A stretch of DNA of 64,000 bases from JBGRPZ01 sp041725955 (GCA_041725955.1 JBGRQE010000002.1:80486-144485), one strand, 5' to 3'. Shown: positions 1 through 8,664, counted from the first letter of the stretch. The notes: generated by a model not told the origin, from the letters alone. Numbers and translations: made by a program.

Positions 1-1377
1 GGAAAAACAATATGGTCTTTGTTATTATGTTCATGCTTTTTTTCTGCTTGTAGCCCTTATTTTAATCAGAAATTAAGTCCTCAAAAGGCCATAATATCTC
101 CGGAAACTCCTGTTGGAAAGGAATTGCAATTTATGCCTGTTCCTTCTGAAAGGACTGTTGTCGCTGTTTATAAGTTTCGTGATCAATCAGGGCAGTATAA
201 GCCTAGTGAGGTTGGGGCCAGTTGGTCAAATGCAGTCACTCAGGGATCTACGACTATTCTGCTTAGAGCTTTAGAAAATTCAGGATGGTTTGTTCCTATT
301 GAAAGAGAAAATATTGGAAACCTTCTGAATGAAAGGAAGATTATAAAAAATAGTAGAATGCAGCACACTCCTGCAGGACAAAAGCCTCAGCCATTACCTC
401 CATTGCTTTATGCCGGAGTGATTTTGGAAGGAGGAATTATTTCCTATGAAGCTAATGTGATGACAGGTGGTGTGGGTCTAAAGTATTTTGGTGCTGGTGG
501 TGCTGCTCAGTATAGAGAAGACCGGGTTACGGTTTATCTTAGAGCAATTTCTACTCAAAGTGGAGAAATATTAAAAACCGTTAGAACTACAAAGTCCATA
601 CTATCTCAAAAGATTGATGGAGGTTTATTTCGTTTTATAAAATACAAAAGGCTTTTAGAGTTTGAAACGGGATTTACCTATAACGAGCCTTCTGAAATGG
701 CTGTTACCGAAGCAATAGAAAAGGCTGTTCAATCTATGATTATCGAAGGTGTTTCTTCTGGTTTATGGGCTTTGAAGAACCCTGCAGATATAAAAAGTAA
801 GGCTTTTCAAGACTATTACTATGAAAAAGAAAAGATGTCAAATACCGATTTACTGAATCGACCTATTTTCTCTGAAAATGGTTTACCTTATCGTTTTAGC
901 GTTCAGGGAGGTTTAAATCGTTATGAAGGTGATTTGTTTTCGCCAGAACTAAGTTCATCTTTTTCTTTTGAGGCAGGTTTGAGAACCTATGAATTCTTTG
1001 AGTTAAATGGTGGTCTTGGGTATGATAAATTCAAAACGGCCAATCTGTTGGATGCTTCGTATTTGACTTACCATATTGGATGTCGATATTATATGCTTCC
1101 TAAGGAAGACTTTTCTCCCTTTGTCGGCTTAGGAACTGTAGCATTTATTAAATTACAACACTCTTCACAAGAAAATGCATCTAGTATTGCTCTTTCTGGA
1201 AGAATAAATGTAGGTGCTGAATATAAAATTTCTGAAAATTGGGGTGTTGAGTTGAGTTTGGGATATAACTATTTCAATAAGGACGATATTGATGGAATAA
1301 AGAATGGTAGTTACAATGATACTTTTATGGAATCTAGAATTGGATTAAACTATCATTTTGGTCGGAAAAAACAATAG
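1..1377 (+). CDS. csgG: CsgG-family outer-membrane lipoprotein, 5' end cut by window
   Basis: The reading frame is already open at base 1, so the start lies outside the window; the first possible internal start is TTG at 19. The visible N-terminus is the end of a lipoprotein signal (hydrophobic stretch, then FFSAC with the lipidated Cys). Residues about 30-250 match the CsgG fold: VVAVYKFRDQSGQYKP near the start, LENSGWFVPIERENIGNLL, and the VYLRAIS..SGEILKTVRT strand pair. CsgG forms the curli secretion pore in the outer membrane. Residues about 285-452 look like an added OmpA-type 8-strand barrel ending NYHFGRKKQ, a layout common in Bacteroidota CsgG homologues. Whether curli-like fibres are exported is inference, since no csgA/B/E/F is visible here; they could lie upstream. 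Confidence 0.8.
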   Translation, partial: GKTIWSLLLCSCFFSACSPYFNQKLSPQKAIISPETPVGKELQFMPVPSERTVVAVYKFRDQSGQYKPSEVGASWSNAVTQGSTTILLRALENSGWFVPIERENIGNLLNERKIIKNSRMQHTPAGQKPQPLPPLLYAGVILEGGIISYEANVMTGGVGLKYFGAGGAAQYREDRVTVYLRAISTQSGEILKTVRTTKSILSQKIDGGLFRFIKYKRLLEFETGFTYNEPSEMAVTEAIEKAVQSMIIEGVSSGLWALKNPADIKSKAFQDYYYEKEKMSNTDLLNRPIFSENGLPYRFSVQGGLNRYEGDLFSPELSSSFSFEAGLRTYEFFELNGGLGYDKFKTANLLDASYLTYHIGCRYYMLPKEDFSPFVGLGTVAFIKLQHSSQENASSIALSGRINVGAEYKISENWGVELSLGYNYFNKDDIDGIKNGSYNDTFMESRIGLNYHFGRKKQ

Positions 1378-1433
1378 TAGATTTTGATTTACTAAGTAAT
1401 AAGTGATTCTTAATAAGATGAAGCAATATTACT

Positions 1434-1445
1434 TGTGTATACACA
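1434..1445. promoter_or_regulatory. 12-bp perfect palindrome upstream of the propeller lipoprotein gene
   Basis: TGTGTATACACA is a perfect dyad centred between 1439 and 1440, ending 24 bases before the ATG at 1470. It may be an operator for the gene at 1470, but no cognate regulator is identifiable and chance cannot be excluded. Confidence 0.25.
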
Positions 1446-1469
1446 TAATCTTCAGAAAAAAATAAACGA

Positions 1470-2966
1470 ATGAAAAGAACTTCTGTAATTTCTTTTGTGT
1501 TCACTCTGTCTGTGTTGATTGTAGCAATGTTTTCGTGTGAAAAAGAGAAAGTTAGTCAAAGTTTGTATGGATCAATAGAGGGTGTAGTAAAAAATAATAG
1601 CGACCTTAAAGGATTAGAAGGAGTAAGTATTACTACAAAACCTGCTAGTATTGCCCCACTTACAGATAAAAATGGTGTCTTTCTACTTAAAGATGTTCCA
1701 ATCGGTGATGTTGTCATTACGGCACGTAAACAAGGATTTAATACCTCGACTTTAAACGTATCTGTTCAAGCTTCTACTTCTACACAAGTATCTTTTCTTT
1801 TGACAGAAGCCAGTAGTCAAGCTTCTGTTAGTATCCACACTCCAACTCCAAAAGATGGTTCAGGAGGTTTACCTCTTGCAATAAAATTCATCTGGAGTAA
1901 AAACAAGCCTAAGGATGTAGAATTAACCTATCGTTTTCGTTTGTTGAAAGCGGTTTCTGGCGATTTGGTTGTTTCTAGAGAGAATTTGTCAGATACAACC
2001 TGTCAGGTTTCTGGTCTCGAATTTAATACCACTTATTTATGGGATGTTCAGGCATATGTTGGAGGAGCCTTACAAACTACAAGTAAAACTTTCCGATTTA
2101 CAACTCAGCCTGTATCTGATTTGGCACTGGCTTTTGCGCGTATGGAAAATTCGGCATACCATGTTTATATTGCTGATACGGGAAGTACAAATCTATATAG
2201 AATTCCGGGGAATTCTAATGCAATGGATTGGAATCCGCAATTCTCTCATACCGGTAATGCATTGGCTTTTGTGTCGACAAGAAATCAAGAGCCACGTTTG
2301 TTTTTAGCTGATAATTTGGGAGCTAATCCGAAACAAGTGTCTACAATTCCAATTATAGGATATAACAATTTTGGTAATGGGTATTGCTGGTCGCCCGATG
2401 ATAAGTATTTTCTTATTTGCTCTCATGATAAATTATATAGACTTGAAAAAGATGGTTCAAATAAAAAGTTAATTGCTACTGCACCAGCAGGAAAGAATTT
2501 TAAGTATTGCGATTGGAATGCAAATACAGGTAAGATATTGGTTATGACAAGTAGTCAGAATGTATACCAAACAGAAGTTTATTTGATGAATGAAGATGGT
2601 AGTATGCAAGAGCTGATTATAAATGACAAGCCCGGTATGCTTGATAGTCCAAGTTTTTCGATAGCTGGAGATAAGATTTTATATTCATACGACCCCAGTG
2701 AGTTTGAAAACTCAGATGGACGGCAATTAGATGCCAATATTTATTGGAGGAACCTTACAACAAAGAAAGATTCCTGTTTGTCTCGTTTCAAAAGTGCAGG
2801 AACAAATGATTTGTATCCTCGCTTTTCTCCTAATAATGCCTTTGTTGTTTTTGTAAATACAGATAATACCGGGCAACGTCAAGACAAAATTTATTCAGTT
2901 GAATTGGGCGTGTATAACAGAAGAAAATGGTGGTCTAATGCCACTACTCCCAATTGGCGACCTTAA
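1470..2966 (+). CDS. Lipoprotein with regulatory-like, Fn3-like and TolB/PD40-type propeller domains
   Basis: A 498-residue exported lipoprotein: signal with lipobox AMFSC, lipidated Cys about residue 23. Residues about 33-112 look like a carboxypeptidase regulatory-like (CarboxypepD_reg) domain (GSIEGVVKN, then GVFLLKDVPIGDVVITARKQGF). Residues about 115-210 look like an Fn3-type sandwich (TYLWDVQAYVGG). Residues about 220-498 carry PD40/TolB-like propeller blades, with repeated motifs such as WNPQFSHTGNALAFVSTR, WSPDDKYFLICSHD and PRFSPNNAFVVFVNTD. No catalytic residues are apparent, so a binding role at the cell surface or in the periplasm is inferred. It follows the csgG-like gene by about 90 bases on the same strand, so the two may be co-transcribed. 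A strong hairpin closes the unit at 2996-3028. Confidence 0.7.
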   Translation: MKRTSVISFVFTLSVLIVAMFSCEKEKVSQSLYGSIEGVVKNNSDLKGLEGVSITTKPASIAPLTDKNGVFLLKDVPIGDVVITARKQGFNTSTLNVSVQASTSTQVSFLLTEASSQASVSIHTPTPKDGSGGLPLAIKFIWSKNKPKDVELTYRFRLLKAVSGDLVVSRENLSDTTCQVSGLEFNTTYLWDVQAYVGGALQTTSKTFRFTTQPVSDLALAFARMENSAYHVYIADTGSTNLYRIPGNSNAMDWNPQFSHTGNALAFVSTRNQEPRLFLADNLGANPKQVSTIPIIGYNNFGNGYCWSPDDKYFLICSHDKLYRLEKDGSNKKLIATAPAGKNFKYCDWNANTGKILVMTSSQNVYQTEVYLMNEDGSMQELIINDKPGMLDSPSFSIAGDKILYSYDPSEFENSDGRQLDANIYWRNLTTKKDSCLSRFKSAGTNDLYPRFSPNNAFVVFVNTDNTGQRQDKIYSVELGVYNRRKWWSNATTPNWRP

Positions 2967-2995
2967 ACGGCAAATCAACTAATATCAAAAATAAA

Positions 2996-3028
2996 AAAAG
3001 ACCATTACTTATTTAGTTCTGGTCTTTT
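2996..3028. terminator. Bidirectional Rho-independent terminator
   Basis: Arms AAAAGACC (2996-3003) and GGTCTTTT (3021-3028) are perfectly complementary. A T-rich run follows on each strand (an A-run at 2993-2999 supplies the minus-strand T tract). It lies between the convergent lipoprotein gene and lepA. Confidence 0.75.
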
Positions 3029-3082
3029 CTTATTCGTGAATTTATGTGCCTAAGCGCAATACATAAATATTTTGATTAAATG

Positions 3083-4870
3083 TTAATCAAGTTTCAATAC
3101 TGCGAGGAATGCACTTTGAGGTACTTCAACATTACCTACCTGACGCATTCTCTTTTTACCTTTCTTTTGCTTTTCAAGAAGTTTTCTTTTACGAGAAATA
3201 TCACCACCATAACATTTTGCAGTTACATCTTTTCGAACCGCTTTTACGGTTTCACGTGCAATAATTTTTGCTCCGATAGCTGCTTGTATTGCAACGTCAA
3301 ACTGCTGTCGGGGGATAAGCTCCTTAAGTTTCAAGCATATTCTCTTTCCGAAGCTATATGCATTATCAAAGTGAATTAAAGCTGACAGAGCATCAACAGG
3401 TTCACTGTTCAATAATATATCTAGCTTTATAAGTTTTGCTGGCCTAAAGTCGGTTATATGATAATCGAATGAAGCATAACCCTTAGATATACTCTTTAGT
3501 TTATCGTAGAAATCGAATACAATTTCTCCTAATGGCATATCGAAGGTAATATCTACACGATTGTTGGTAAGATATACCTGATTCTTTAAGGTTCCTCTTT
3601 TCTCGATGCATAAACCAATTACTGCGCCTACATAGTCTGTTTGACATATGATTTGAGCGTGAATATATGGTTCCTTAATATGATCGACATATTTATTTTC
3701 GGGCAAACCACTTGGGTTATGTACCTCAGTTTCTTCACCTTTAGATCCTACAACTATATATGACACATTAGGGACGGTAGTTATTACATTCATATCGAAC
3801 TCTCGTTCGAGGCGTTCCTGAATAATTTCCATATGTAGTAGTCCCAAGAAACCGCATCGGAATCCAAAGCCTAATGCTGCTGATGATTCTGCAGAGTAGG
3901 TTAGTGAAGCATCATTGAGTTGAAGTTTCTCCATGGCCGCTCTCAGCTCTTCATAATCATCGGCATCAACAGGATATATACCTGCAAATACCATTGGTTT
4001 AACTTCCTCAAAACCTTCGATTGCTTTTTGGCAAGGACGGCCTACATGAGTAATTGTATCACCAACCGCAACTTCTTTTGCTGTTTTTATTCCAGATATA
4101 ATATATCCTACATCTCCTGTACTTAGTTGCTTGCGTTCTTCCTGATTTAATCGTAAAACCCCTATTTCATCAGCATGATATTCTTTTTCGGTCGAGAAGA
4201 ACTTAACAAGATCGTTCTTTTTTATAGTTCCGTTTAGTATTCGGAAATAAGCAATAATTCCTCTGAATGAATTAAAGACAGAGTCGAAGATAAGGGCTTC
4301 TAAAGGAGCCTTTGGATCGCCTTTAGGAGCTGGGATACGATGAATAATTGCTTCAAGTATTTCATCTACTCCAAGTCCTGTCTTACCACTAGCTTCAATA
4401 ATATCATCACGATCGCACCCTAAAAGATCAACGATTTGATCTTTTACATCTTCGGGCATTGCATTAGGTAAGTCCATTTTATTTAGGATAGGGATAATTT
4501 CCAGGTCGTTTTCAATGGCCATATATAAATTCGAAATGGTTTGAGCCTGTATCCCTTGAGTTGCATCTACAATAAGTAAAGCGCCTTCACAAGCAGCAAT
4601 AGATCTTGATACTTCATATGAGAAATCAACGTGTCCTGGAGTGTCAATTAGATTGAGTGTATAAGCTTTGTTTTCAAACTTATAATCCATGCTAATGGCA
4701 TGACTTTTTATGGTTATCCCGCGCTCACGCTCAAGATCCATGTCATCCAGAACTTGCTCTTTCCTTTCTCTATCTTTGATCGTGCCGGTTGAGTCCAATA
4801 GACGATCTGCCAAGGTACTTTTCCCGTGATCAATATGTGCTATAATACAAAAATTTCTAATCGTTTCCAT
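3083..4870 (-). CDS. lepA: Elongation factor 4 (LepA), ribosome back-translocating GTPase
   Basis: A 595-residue translational GTPase that binds the ribosome and acts on stalled or mis-translocated complexes. The G motifs are intact: AHIDHGKS (P-loop), the RGITIKSH effector region, DTPGHVDF and NKMD. Domain II, the EF-G-like domains and the LepA-specific C-terminal region (KRMRQVGNVEVPQSAFLAVLKLD) follow at normal length. I place the start at ATG 4870 (METIRNFC). A longer frame opens at GTG 4876, but that codon overlaps a TAnnTTTG promoter box at 4876-4883, so the transcript would start at or only a few bases before the ATG. It is monocistronic, with a shared bidirectional terminator downstream. 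Confidence 0.97.
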   Translation of the reverse strand: METIRNFCIIAHIDHGKSTLADRLLDSTGTIKDRERKEQVLDDMDLERERGITIKSHAISMDYKFENKAYTLNLIDTPGHVDFSYEVSRSIAACEGALLIVDATQGIQAQTISNLYMAIENDLEIIPILNKMDLPNAMPEDVKDQIVDLLGCDRDDIIEASGKTGLGVDEILEAIIHRIPAPKGDPKAPLEALIFDSVFNSFRGIIAYFRILNGTIKKNDLVKFFSTEKEYHADEIGVLRLNQEERKQLSTGDVGYIISGIKTAKEVAVGDTITHVGRPCQKAIEGFEEVKPMVFAGIYPVDADDYEELRAAMEKLQLNDASLTYSAESSAALGFGFRCGFLGLLHMEIIQERLEREFDMNVITTVPNVSYIVVGSKGEETEVHNPSGLPENKYVDHIKEPYIHAQIICQTDYVGAVIGLCIEKRGTLKNQVYLTNNRVDITFDMPLGEIVFDFYDKLKSISKGYASFDYHITDFRPAKLIKLDILLNSEPVDALSALIHFDNAYSFGKRICLKLKELIPRQQFDVAIQAAIGAKIIARETVKAVRKDVTAKCYGGDISRKRKLLEKQKKGKKRMRQVGNVEVPQSAFLAVLKLD

Positions 4871-4875
4871 CGCCA

Positions 4876-4883
4876 CAAAAATA
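4876..4883 (-). promoter_or_regulatory. Bacteroidota -7 promoter box for lepA
   Basis: On the minus strand this reads TATTTTTG, an exact TAnnTTTG match, ending 5 bases before the lepA ATG. It implies a leaderless or nearly leaderless mRNA. I see no good -33 element. Confidence 0.5.
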
Positions 4884-5044
4884 CGATTTAATTCATTTTC
4901 TTAACCTGCCTTACTACACTAACTTAATAAGCCTTAAAAAAGTCTTTGTTTATCGCCAATGCAAAAAAAATAATAATATCTGTAACCTTTTTATAAGAGC
5001 TATCGTATTACCCCCAGAAAAAGAAATTAAATATATAATAAGAT

Positions 5045-5764
5045 ATGAAAACACAGGTACTTAAACATTTATTATTCGTTGTTTTATTTTCGCTAATCAC
5101 TGTTGTTAGTGTAGCCAATACAGTTAAAGACAATGGAAAAAGAGTTCAAAAAGAATTTAAAGTAGATAAATTCGATGTAATTCATGCTGGAGGAGTATAT
5201 CATATTAAATATACCAAAGCAGACAAATATAAAGTAGTGGTTACTTTTGCCGAAAATTTAATGGATCGCTTAATTATTGAAGCACAAGATGGAACCCTAT
5301 CTCTTTCCAATAAATCATTTACTGTATGTTCAGAGTTGCTTGTTGAGATTCAGTCTCCTCATTTAAGGGCATTAGAATTAAATGGAGCAGCTTCTTTTGA
5401 AGCAGATCAGTCTACTTATATTCGTGAAGATGAAGTGGAATTTGAGTTAAATGGTTCATCTAAGGCTGAGTGTGCTATTCGTGCTGAAAAGTTAAGTATT
5501 GATTTAAATGGAGCTTCACAAGCAGATATAAAAACTTCTGTAGTTAAGGCTTATATCGAAACTAATGGTGCTGCCAGTTTAGATATTACAGGAGGTGCTA
5601 AGTTTGTGGAAATTAATTCTAATGGTGCTTCAAGAGTTAGAGGGAAAAATTTTAAAACAATCGAAGCCGATTTAGAGGTGAATGGAGCTGCAGGAATCAG
5701 ACTAAAACGTCCTGATAAAGTGAATATGGAAGAAAGGGGTGCTGGAGATATAGATTTGTACTAA
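5045..5764 (+). CDS. Secreted GIN-domain (DUF2807) protein
   Basis: A 239-residue protein with a signal peptide (hydrophobic residues about 8-25, cleavage near VSVAN). The rest matches the putative auto-transporter adhesin head GIN domain (DUF2807): FDVIHAGGVYHIKY at the start, then repeated strand-turn units LNGAASFEADQ, LNGSSKAECA, LNGASQADIK, TNGAASLDIT, SNGASRVRGK and VNGAAGIRLK about every 20 residues. This pattern fits a right-handed beta-helix. Its function is unknown; an envelope or adhesin-type role is only suggested by the family name. It lies 50 bases upstream of a second GIN-domain gene on the same strand, a likely operon. Confidence 0.75.
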   Translation: MKTQVLKHLLFVVLFSLITVVSVANTVKDNGKRVQKEFKVDKFDVIHAGGVYHIKYTKADKYKVVVTFAENLMDRLIIEAQDGTLSLSNKSFTVCSELLVEIQSPHLRALELNGAASFEADQSTYIREDEVEFELNGSSKAECAIRAEKLSIDLNGASQADIKTSVVKAYIETNGAASLDITGGAKFVEINSNGASRVRGKNFKTIEADLEVNGAAGIRLKRPDKVNMEERGAGDIDLY

Positions 5765-5814
5765 TTTGATTTACTTAAATATTTGTATGAACAAGTAACT
5801 TAATATATAGTAAA

Positions 5815-7446
5815 ATGAAAAGATATATACAATGCAATATAGGGATTTTAATTGCACTGCTTTTTAATGCAAGCATAGGATATTCTCAGGTTAACCTAAA
5901 GCCTGGAAATACAGTATCGAGTAGGGTGTCTGTCTCTCAATCGTCATTAGATTCTCTTGTTGTTGTAGGCAGGTTAAATGTGAATTATATTCAATCCGAT
6001 TCATCATATATTACTTTGAAATCGGGTGAAGGCAAGCTTTTAGAGTTGGTGAAAGTCGAGGATAATAATAGCTATTTGAAGATACGCTCTTTGAGTTCGG
6101 CAAAAGTTATAACTGACGTTGAAATATCATTATATGCACCAACCGTAAAAACTGTAAGTTTACTTGGAAGTGCAGAGTTTCATATCAAAGATGGTCAGGA
6201 ACTAGCATCAAATGATCTTACTTTTTATGTGTTAGGGAATTCATATTTAGATGCCAATGTGAATACCCAAAAGCTTAAAGTGAAATTAGGTGGAAGTTCT
6301 TATGCCAAATTATCTGGTGAAACCAAAGACTTTAATGCTTCGGCTATGGGTGCTTCTGAATTGCTTGCAAAAGATTTGGTTGCTCAAAATGTTAGATTGC
6401 GCACAGCAGGAGTAAGCGCAGCTTATGTAAATGCTGATAGCTCAATGGAATTGGTGATGAAGGATTTATCGCTAGTTAAATTTAATGGTGTTAGCGATCC
6501 TGATATTAAATATAAGAGTGCCAATTCTGATTTGGTTAATGCAAGCGGAGTCCATATTGAAAGTGAAAATACCAACGCTAAAGAAAAAGCCTTTTTTGAT
6601 GAAGATATTTCGTCTGGCGATTTAGGTGTAATTAGTTGGGATATAAACGAAGATGATGCTAAGGTAAGAGCAGGTCGTAACGTGCTTTGTATAGACGAAG
6701 ATGAAGTGCGTTTAGAAAGACGTGCAAAAAAAACACACAAGTATTATAAGAAGTTTATAGGTCATTTTGCTGGTCTTGAAATAGGATTGAATGGGTATTT
6801 GAATAAAGACTTCAATATGGATTTCGGTAAGAAGTATTCATATCTCGATTTACGAATGGAGAAGTCGGCTAATATAAATATAAACTTCTTTGACCAAGGT
6901 ATCCCTTTTAACAAATCGAAAACCTTTGGAATGGTAACGGGTATTGGTTTTTCTATACATAATTATAGATTTTCAAAGCCTACTCATTTAGATTATTCGC
7001 AAGATGTTTTGCAAGGCTATTTTATTAAAGGTGTTTCTATCCGAAAGTCAAAATTGGTAACTAATTTTGTTACTGTTCCGATTCTATTTGAATATCAAAA
7101 CCACTCAAAGAACTACTGGAAAAGATTTTTTATTCAGGTAGGAGGTTCTTTTGGATTAAAGGTTCATAGCCATACAAAAGAGTATTTTGAATCAACTGGC
7201 ACTCCTTACTCATTGGTTGACCCAGTGACAGGACAAGAAGTTGAAAAATATGCTGGTGTTTCTGAAAAGAAGCAAAAGCAGCGTAATAGTTTTTATTTGA
7301 ATCCTGTGCGTGTAGATGCAACTGTTAGAGTAGGATTAGGAATAATCTGTTTATATGGTACTTATTCTGTAACCAATATGTTTAAACTAAACAAGGGGCC
7401 GGAATTACATCCTTTCTCTTTAGGTTTAACATTTTCTACTTGGTAG
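5815..7446 (+). CDS. GIN-like domain fused to an outer-membrane beta-barrel
   Basis: A 543-residue protein with a signal peptide ending near SIGYSQ. Residues about 35-240 resemble a divergent DUF2807/GIN beta-helix with spaced turns (LLGSAEFHIKD, LGNSYLDAN, LGGSSYAKLSG, MGASELLAKD). A charged linker (about 255-310, acidic, then RRAKKTHKYYKKF) leads to residues about 315-543, which look like a PorT/OmpA-type barrel: alternating strands, GHFAGLEIGLNGYLN at the start and HPFSLGLTFSTW at the end, with a terminal aromatic residue. The fusion suggests the beta-helix is held at the outer membrane by the barrel, whether inside or outside is not clear. It follows the free GIN protein and ends at a strong terminator. 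Confidence 0.7.
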   Translation: MKRYIQCNIGILIALLFNASIGYSQVNLKPGNTVSSRVSVSQSSLDSLVVVGRLNVNYIQSDSSYITLKSGEGKLLELVKVEDNNSYLKIRSLSSAKVITDVEISLYAPTVKTVSLLGSAEFHIKDGQELASNDLTFYVLGNSYLDANVNTQKLKVKLGGSSYAKLSGETKDFNASAMGASELLAKDLVAQNVRLRTAGVSAAYVNADSSMELVMKDLSLVKFNGVSDPDIKYKSANSDLVNASGVHIESENTNAKEKAFFDEDISSGDLGVISWDINEDDAKVRAGRNVLCIDEDEVRLERRAKKTHKYYKKFIGHFAGLEIGLNGYLNKDFNMDFGKKYSYLDLRMEKSANININFFDQGIPFNKSKTFGMVTGIGFSIHNYRFSKPTHLDYSQDVLQGYFIKGVSIRKSKLVTNFVTVPILFEYQNHSKNYWKRFFIQVGGSFGLKVHSHTKEYFESTGTPYSLVDPVTGQEVEKYAGVSEKKQKQRNSFYLNPVRVDATVRVGLGIICLYGTYSVTNMFKLNKGPELHPFSLGLTFSTW

Positions 7447-7475
7447 TCAGAAATCTTTATGTTAAATATTGCAAT

Positions 7476-7505
7476 AAAAGCCTTTTGTCTTCAAAAGGCT
7501 TTTTT
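7476..7505 (+). terminator. Rho-independent terminator after the GIN-domain pair
   Basis: A perfect 12-bp stem, AAAAGCCTTTTG (7476-7487) with CAAAAGGCTTTT (7492-7503), loop TCTT, followed by T residues. Confidence 0.85.
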
Positions 7506-7590
7506 ATTAATTTTACCGCCTGAAATAGTAATTCCTCTTTTGTAGGGATGATTATCTGAATTATACAAATAATTTTAATTATATATTGTT

Positions 7591-8331
7591 ATGTCAGGAC
7601 ATAGTAAATGGTCTACGATCAAGCGTAAGAAGGGTGCTTTAGATGCAAAGCGTTCGAAGATGTTTTCGAAGTTATCAAAAGAAATAACTGTTGCGGTCAA
7701 AGAGAGTGGTCCTGATCCTGAAGGTAATCCGCGTCTCCGATTGGCAGTAAATAATGCGAAGGCAGTGTCTATGCCTAAAGATAATATTCAGCGTGCAATT
7801 ACTAAAGGAGGCGACAAAGATGCTGCCAATATTCAAGAGGTGATTTACGAAGGTTATCTTCCAAATGGTATTGCTGTTTATGTTGAATGTACTACCGACA
7901 ACTTGAAAAGAACTATTGCAAATGTTCGTTCAATATTTAGTAAGCATGGTGGAAGTTTGGCTACCAACGGATCGTTAAGTTTTCTTTTTGAACGTAAAGG
8001 TGTCTTTTCTATCCCTAAGGGTGATATAGATCCTGATGAATTTGAAATGGAACTAATTGATGCAGGAGCCGAGGAGATTGAGTTGGACGATGATATGTTT
8101 ACTGTTTACACTTCGCTCGACGATTTTGGGAATATGGTGAAAAAGTTGGAATCAATGGAAATTGTTGCTGAGAATGCCGAATTACAAAGAATTCCTCATG
8201 ATACCAAAACCCTTGATATTGATTCTGCAAAGAAAATACTAAAGGCATTAGATATTTTTGAGGAAGATGATGATGTGGCAAATATTTTCCACAACCTTGA
8301 AATTACTGAAGAAATGGAAGAGTTTTTGTAG
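7591..8331 (+). CDS. yebC: YebC/PmpR-family DNA-binding regulator
   Basis: A 246-residue protein of the YebC/TACO1 family, whose members act as DNA-binding regulators or as factors that help ribosomes through difficult stretches. The family signature is at the N-terminus (MSGHSKWSTIKRKKGALDAKR, with SKLSKEI after it), and the length is normal. Further family motifs are RLAVNNAKAVSMPKDNIQRAI, YEGYLPNGIAVYVECTTDN and FLFERKGVF. It stands alone between two terminators. Which of the two biochemical roles applies cannot be told from sequence. Confidence 0.95.
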   Translation: MSGHSKWSTIKRKKGALDAKRSKMFSKLSKEITVAVKESGPDPEGNPRLRLAVNNAKAVSMPKDNIQRAITKGGDKDAANIQEVIYEGYLPNGIAVYVECTTDNLKRTIANVRSIFSKHGGSLATNGSLSFLFERKGVFSIPKGDIDPDEFEMELIDAGAEEIELDDDMFTVYTSLDDFGNMVKKLESMEIVAENAELQRIPHDTKTLDIDSAKKILKALDIFEEDDDVANIFHNLEITEEMEEFL

Positions 8332-8356
8332 AGAGACGCTTTTGAAGATACTATAT

Positions 8357-8386
8357 AAAGGCTGTTTGCTATGCAGACGGCCTTTT
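8357..8386 (+). terminator. Rho-independent terminator after yebC
   Basis: AAAGGCT and GGCCTTT bracket a further GTTTGC/GCAGAC stem with a 3-base loop, giving one long hairpin, followed by TTTTGCTTT. Confidence 0.75.
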
Positions 8387-8405
8387 GCTTTGTGGGTGTG
8401 ATAAC

Positions 8406-8559
8406 GCTTGTCATGGTCAAAGACAAAGCTTGTCACGATCAAAGACAAAGCTTGTCGCGATCAAAGACAAAGCTTGTCGCGATCAAAGACAAGGCTTGTC
8501 GCGATTAAAGACAAGGCTTGTCGCGATTAAAGACAAAGCTTGTCGCGAACAAAAGCAAA
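8406..8559. repeat. Tandem array of seven 22-bp units
   Basis: Seven consecutive 22-base units each begin GCTTGTC, with consensus second half GCGATCAAAGACAA(A/G). Units 1, 2 and 7 differ most. Each junction forms an imperfect dyad GACAA-AGC-TTGTC. The period is not a multiple of three, so the 74-codon frame running through it is not a credible gene. The array fills most of the 373-base gap between yebC and ackA; two terminators hold the rest. The period equals about two helical turns. Confidence 0.9.
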
Positions 8560-8635
8560 CTTTGCCTATAACAACGAGAAAGTATCTTTTTATGTATAAT
8601 AGCGTATAGGATCAATAAGAAACAGTTGTATAAAC

Positions 8636-8664
8636 AAATAGCTGCCCGTATAGGGCAGCTATTT
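8636..8664. terminator. Bidirectional terminator-type hairpin upstream of the ackA 3' end
   Basis: A perfect 12-bp stem AAATAGCTGCCC / GGGCAGCTATTT with loop GTATA. T-rich sequence follows on both strands. It most likely ends the pta-ackA transcript on the minus strand. Confidence 0.8.

Noticed and set aside
4870..4876. GTG at 4876 as the lepA start
   Set aside because: It overlaps the TATTTTTG promoter box; the family starts at METIRN.
8406..8559. Possible CRISPR array
   Set aside because: Units are contiguous with no spacers between them; no cas genes are nearby.
8385..8609. 74-codon plus-strand frame across the 22-bp repeat array
   Set aside because: The repeat period is not a multiple of three and the peptide is an artefact of the three phases (repeated KTK/KDKACR/QRQ pieces); it starts inside the yebC terminator.
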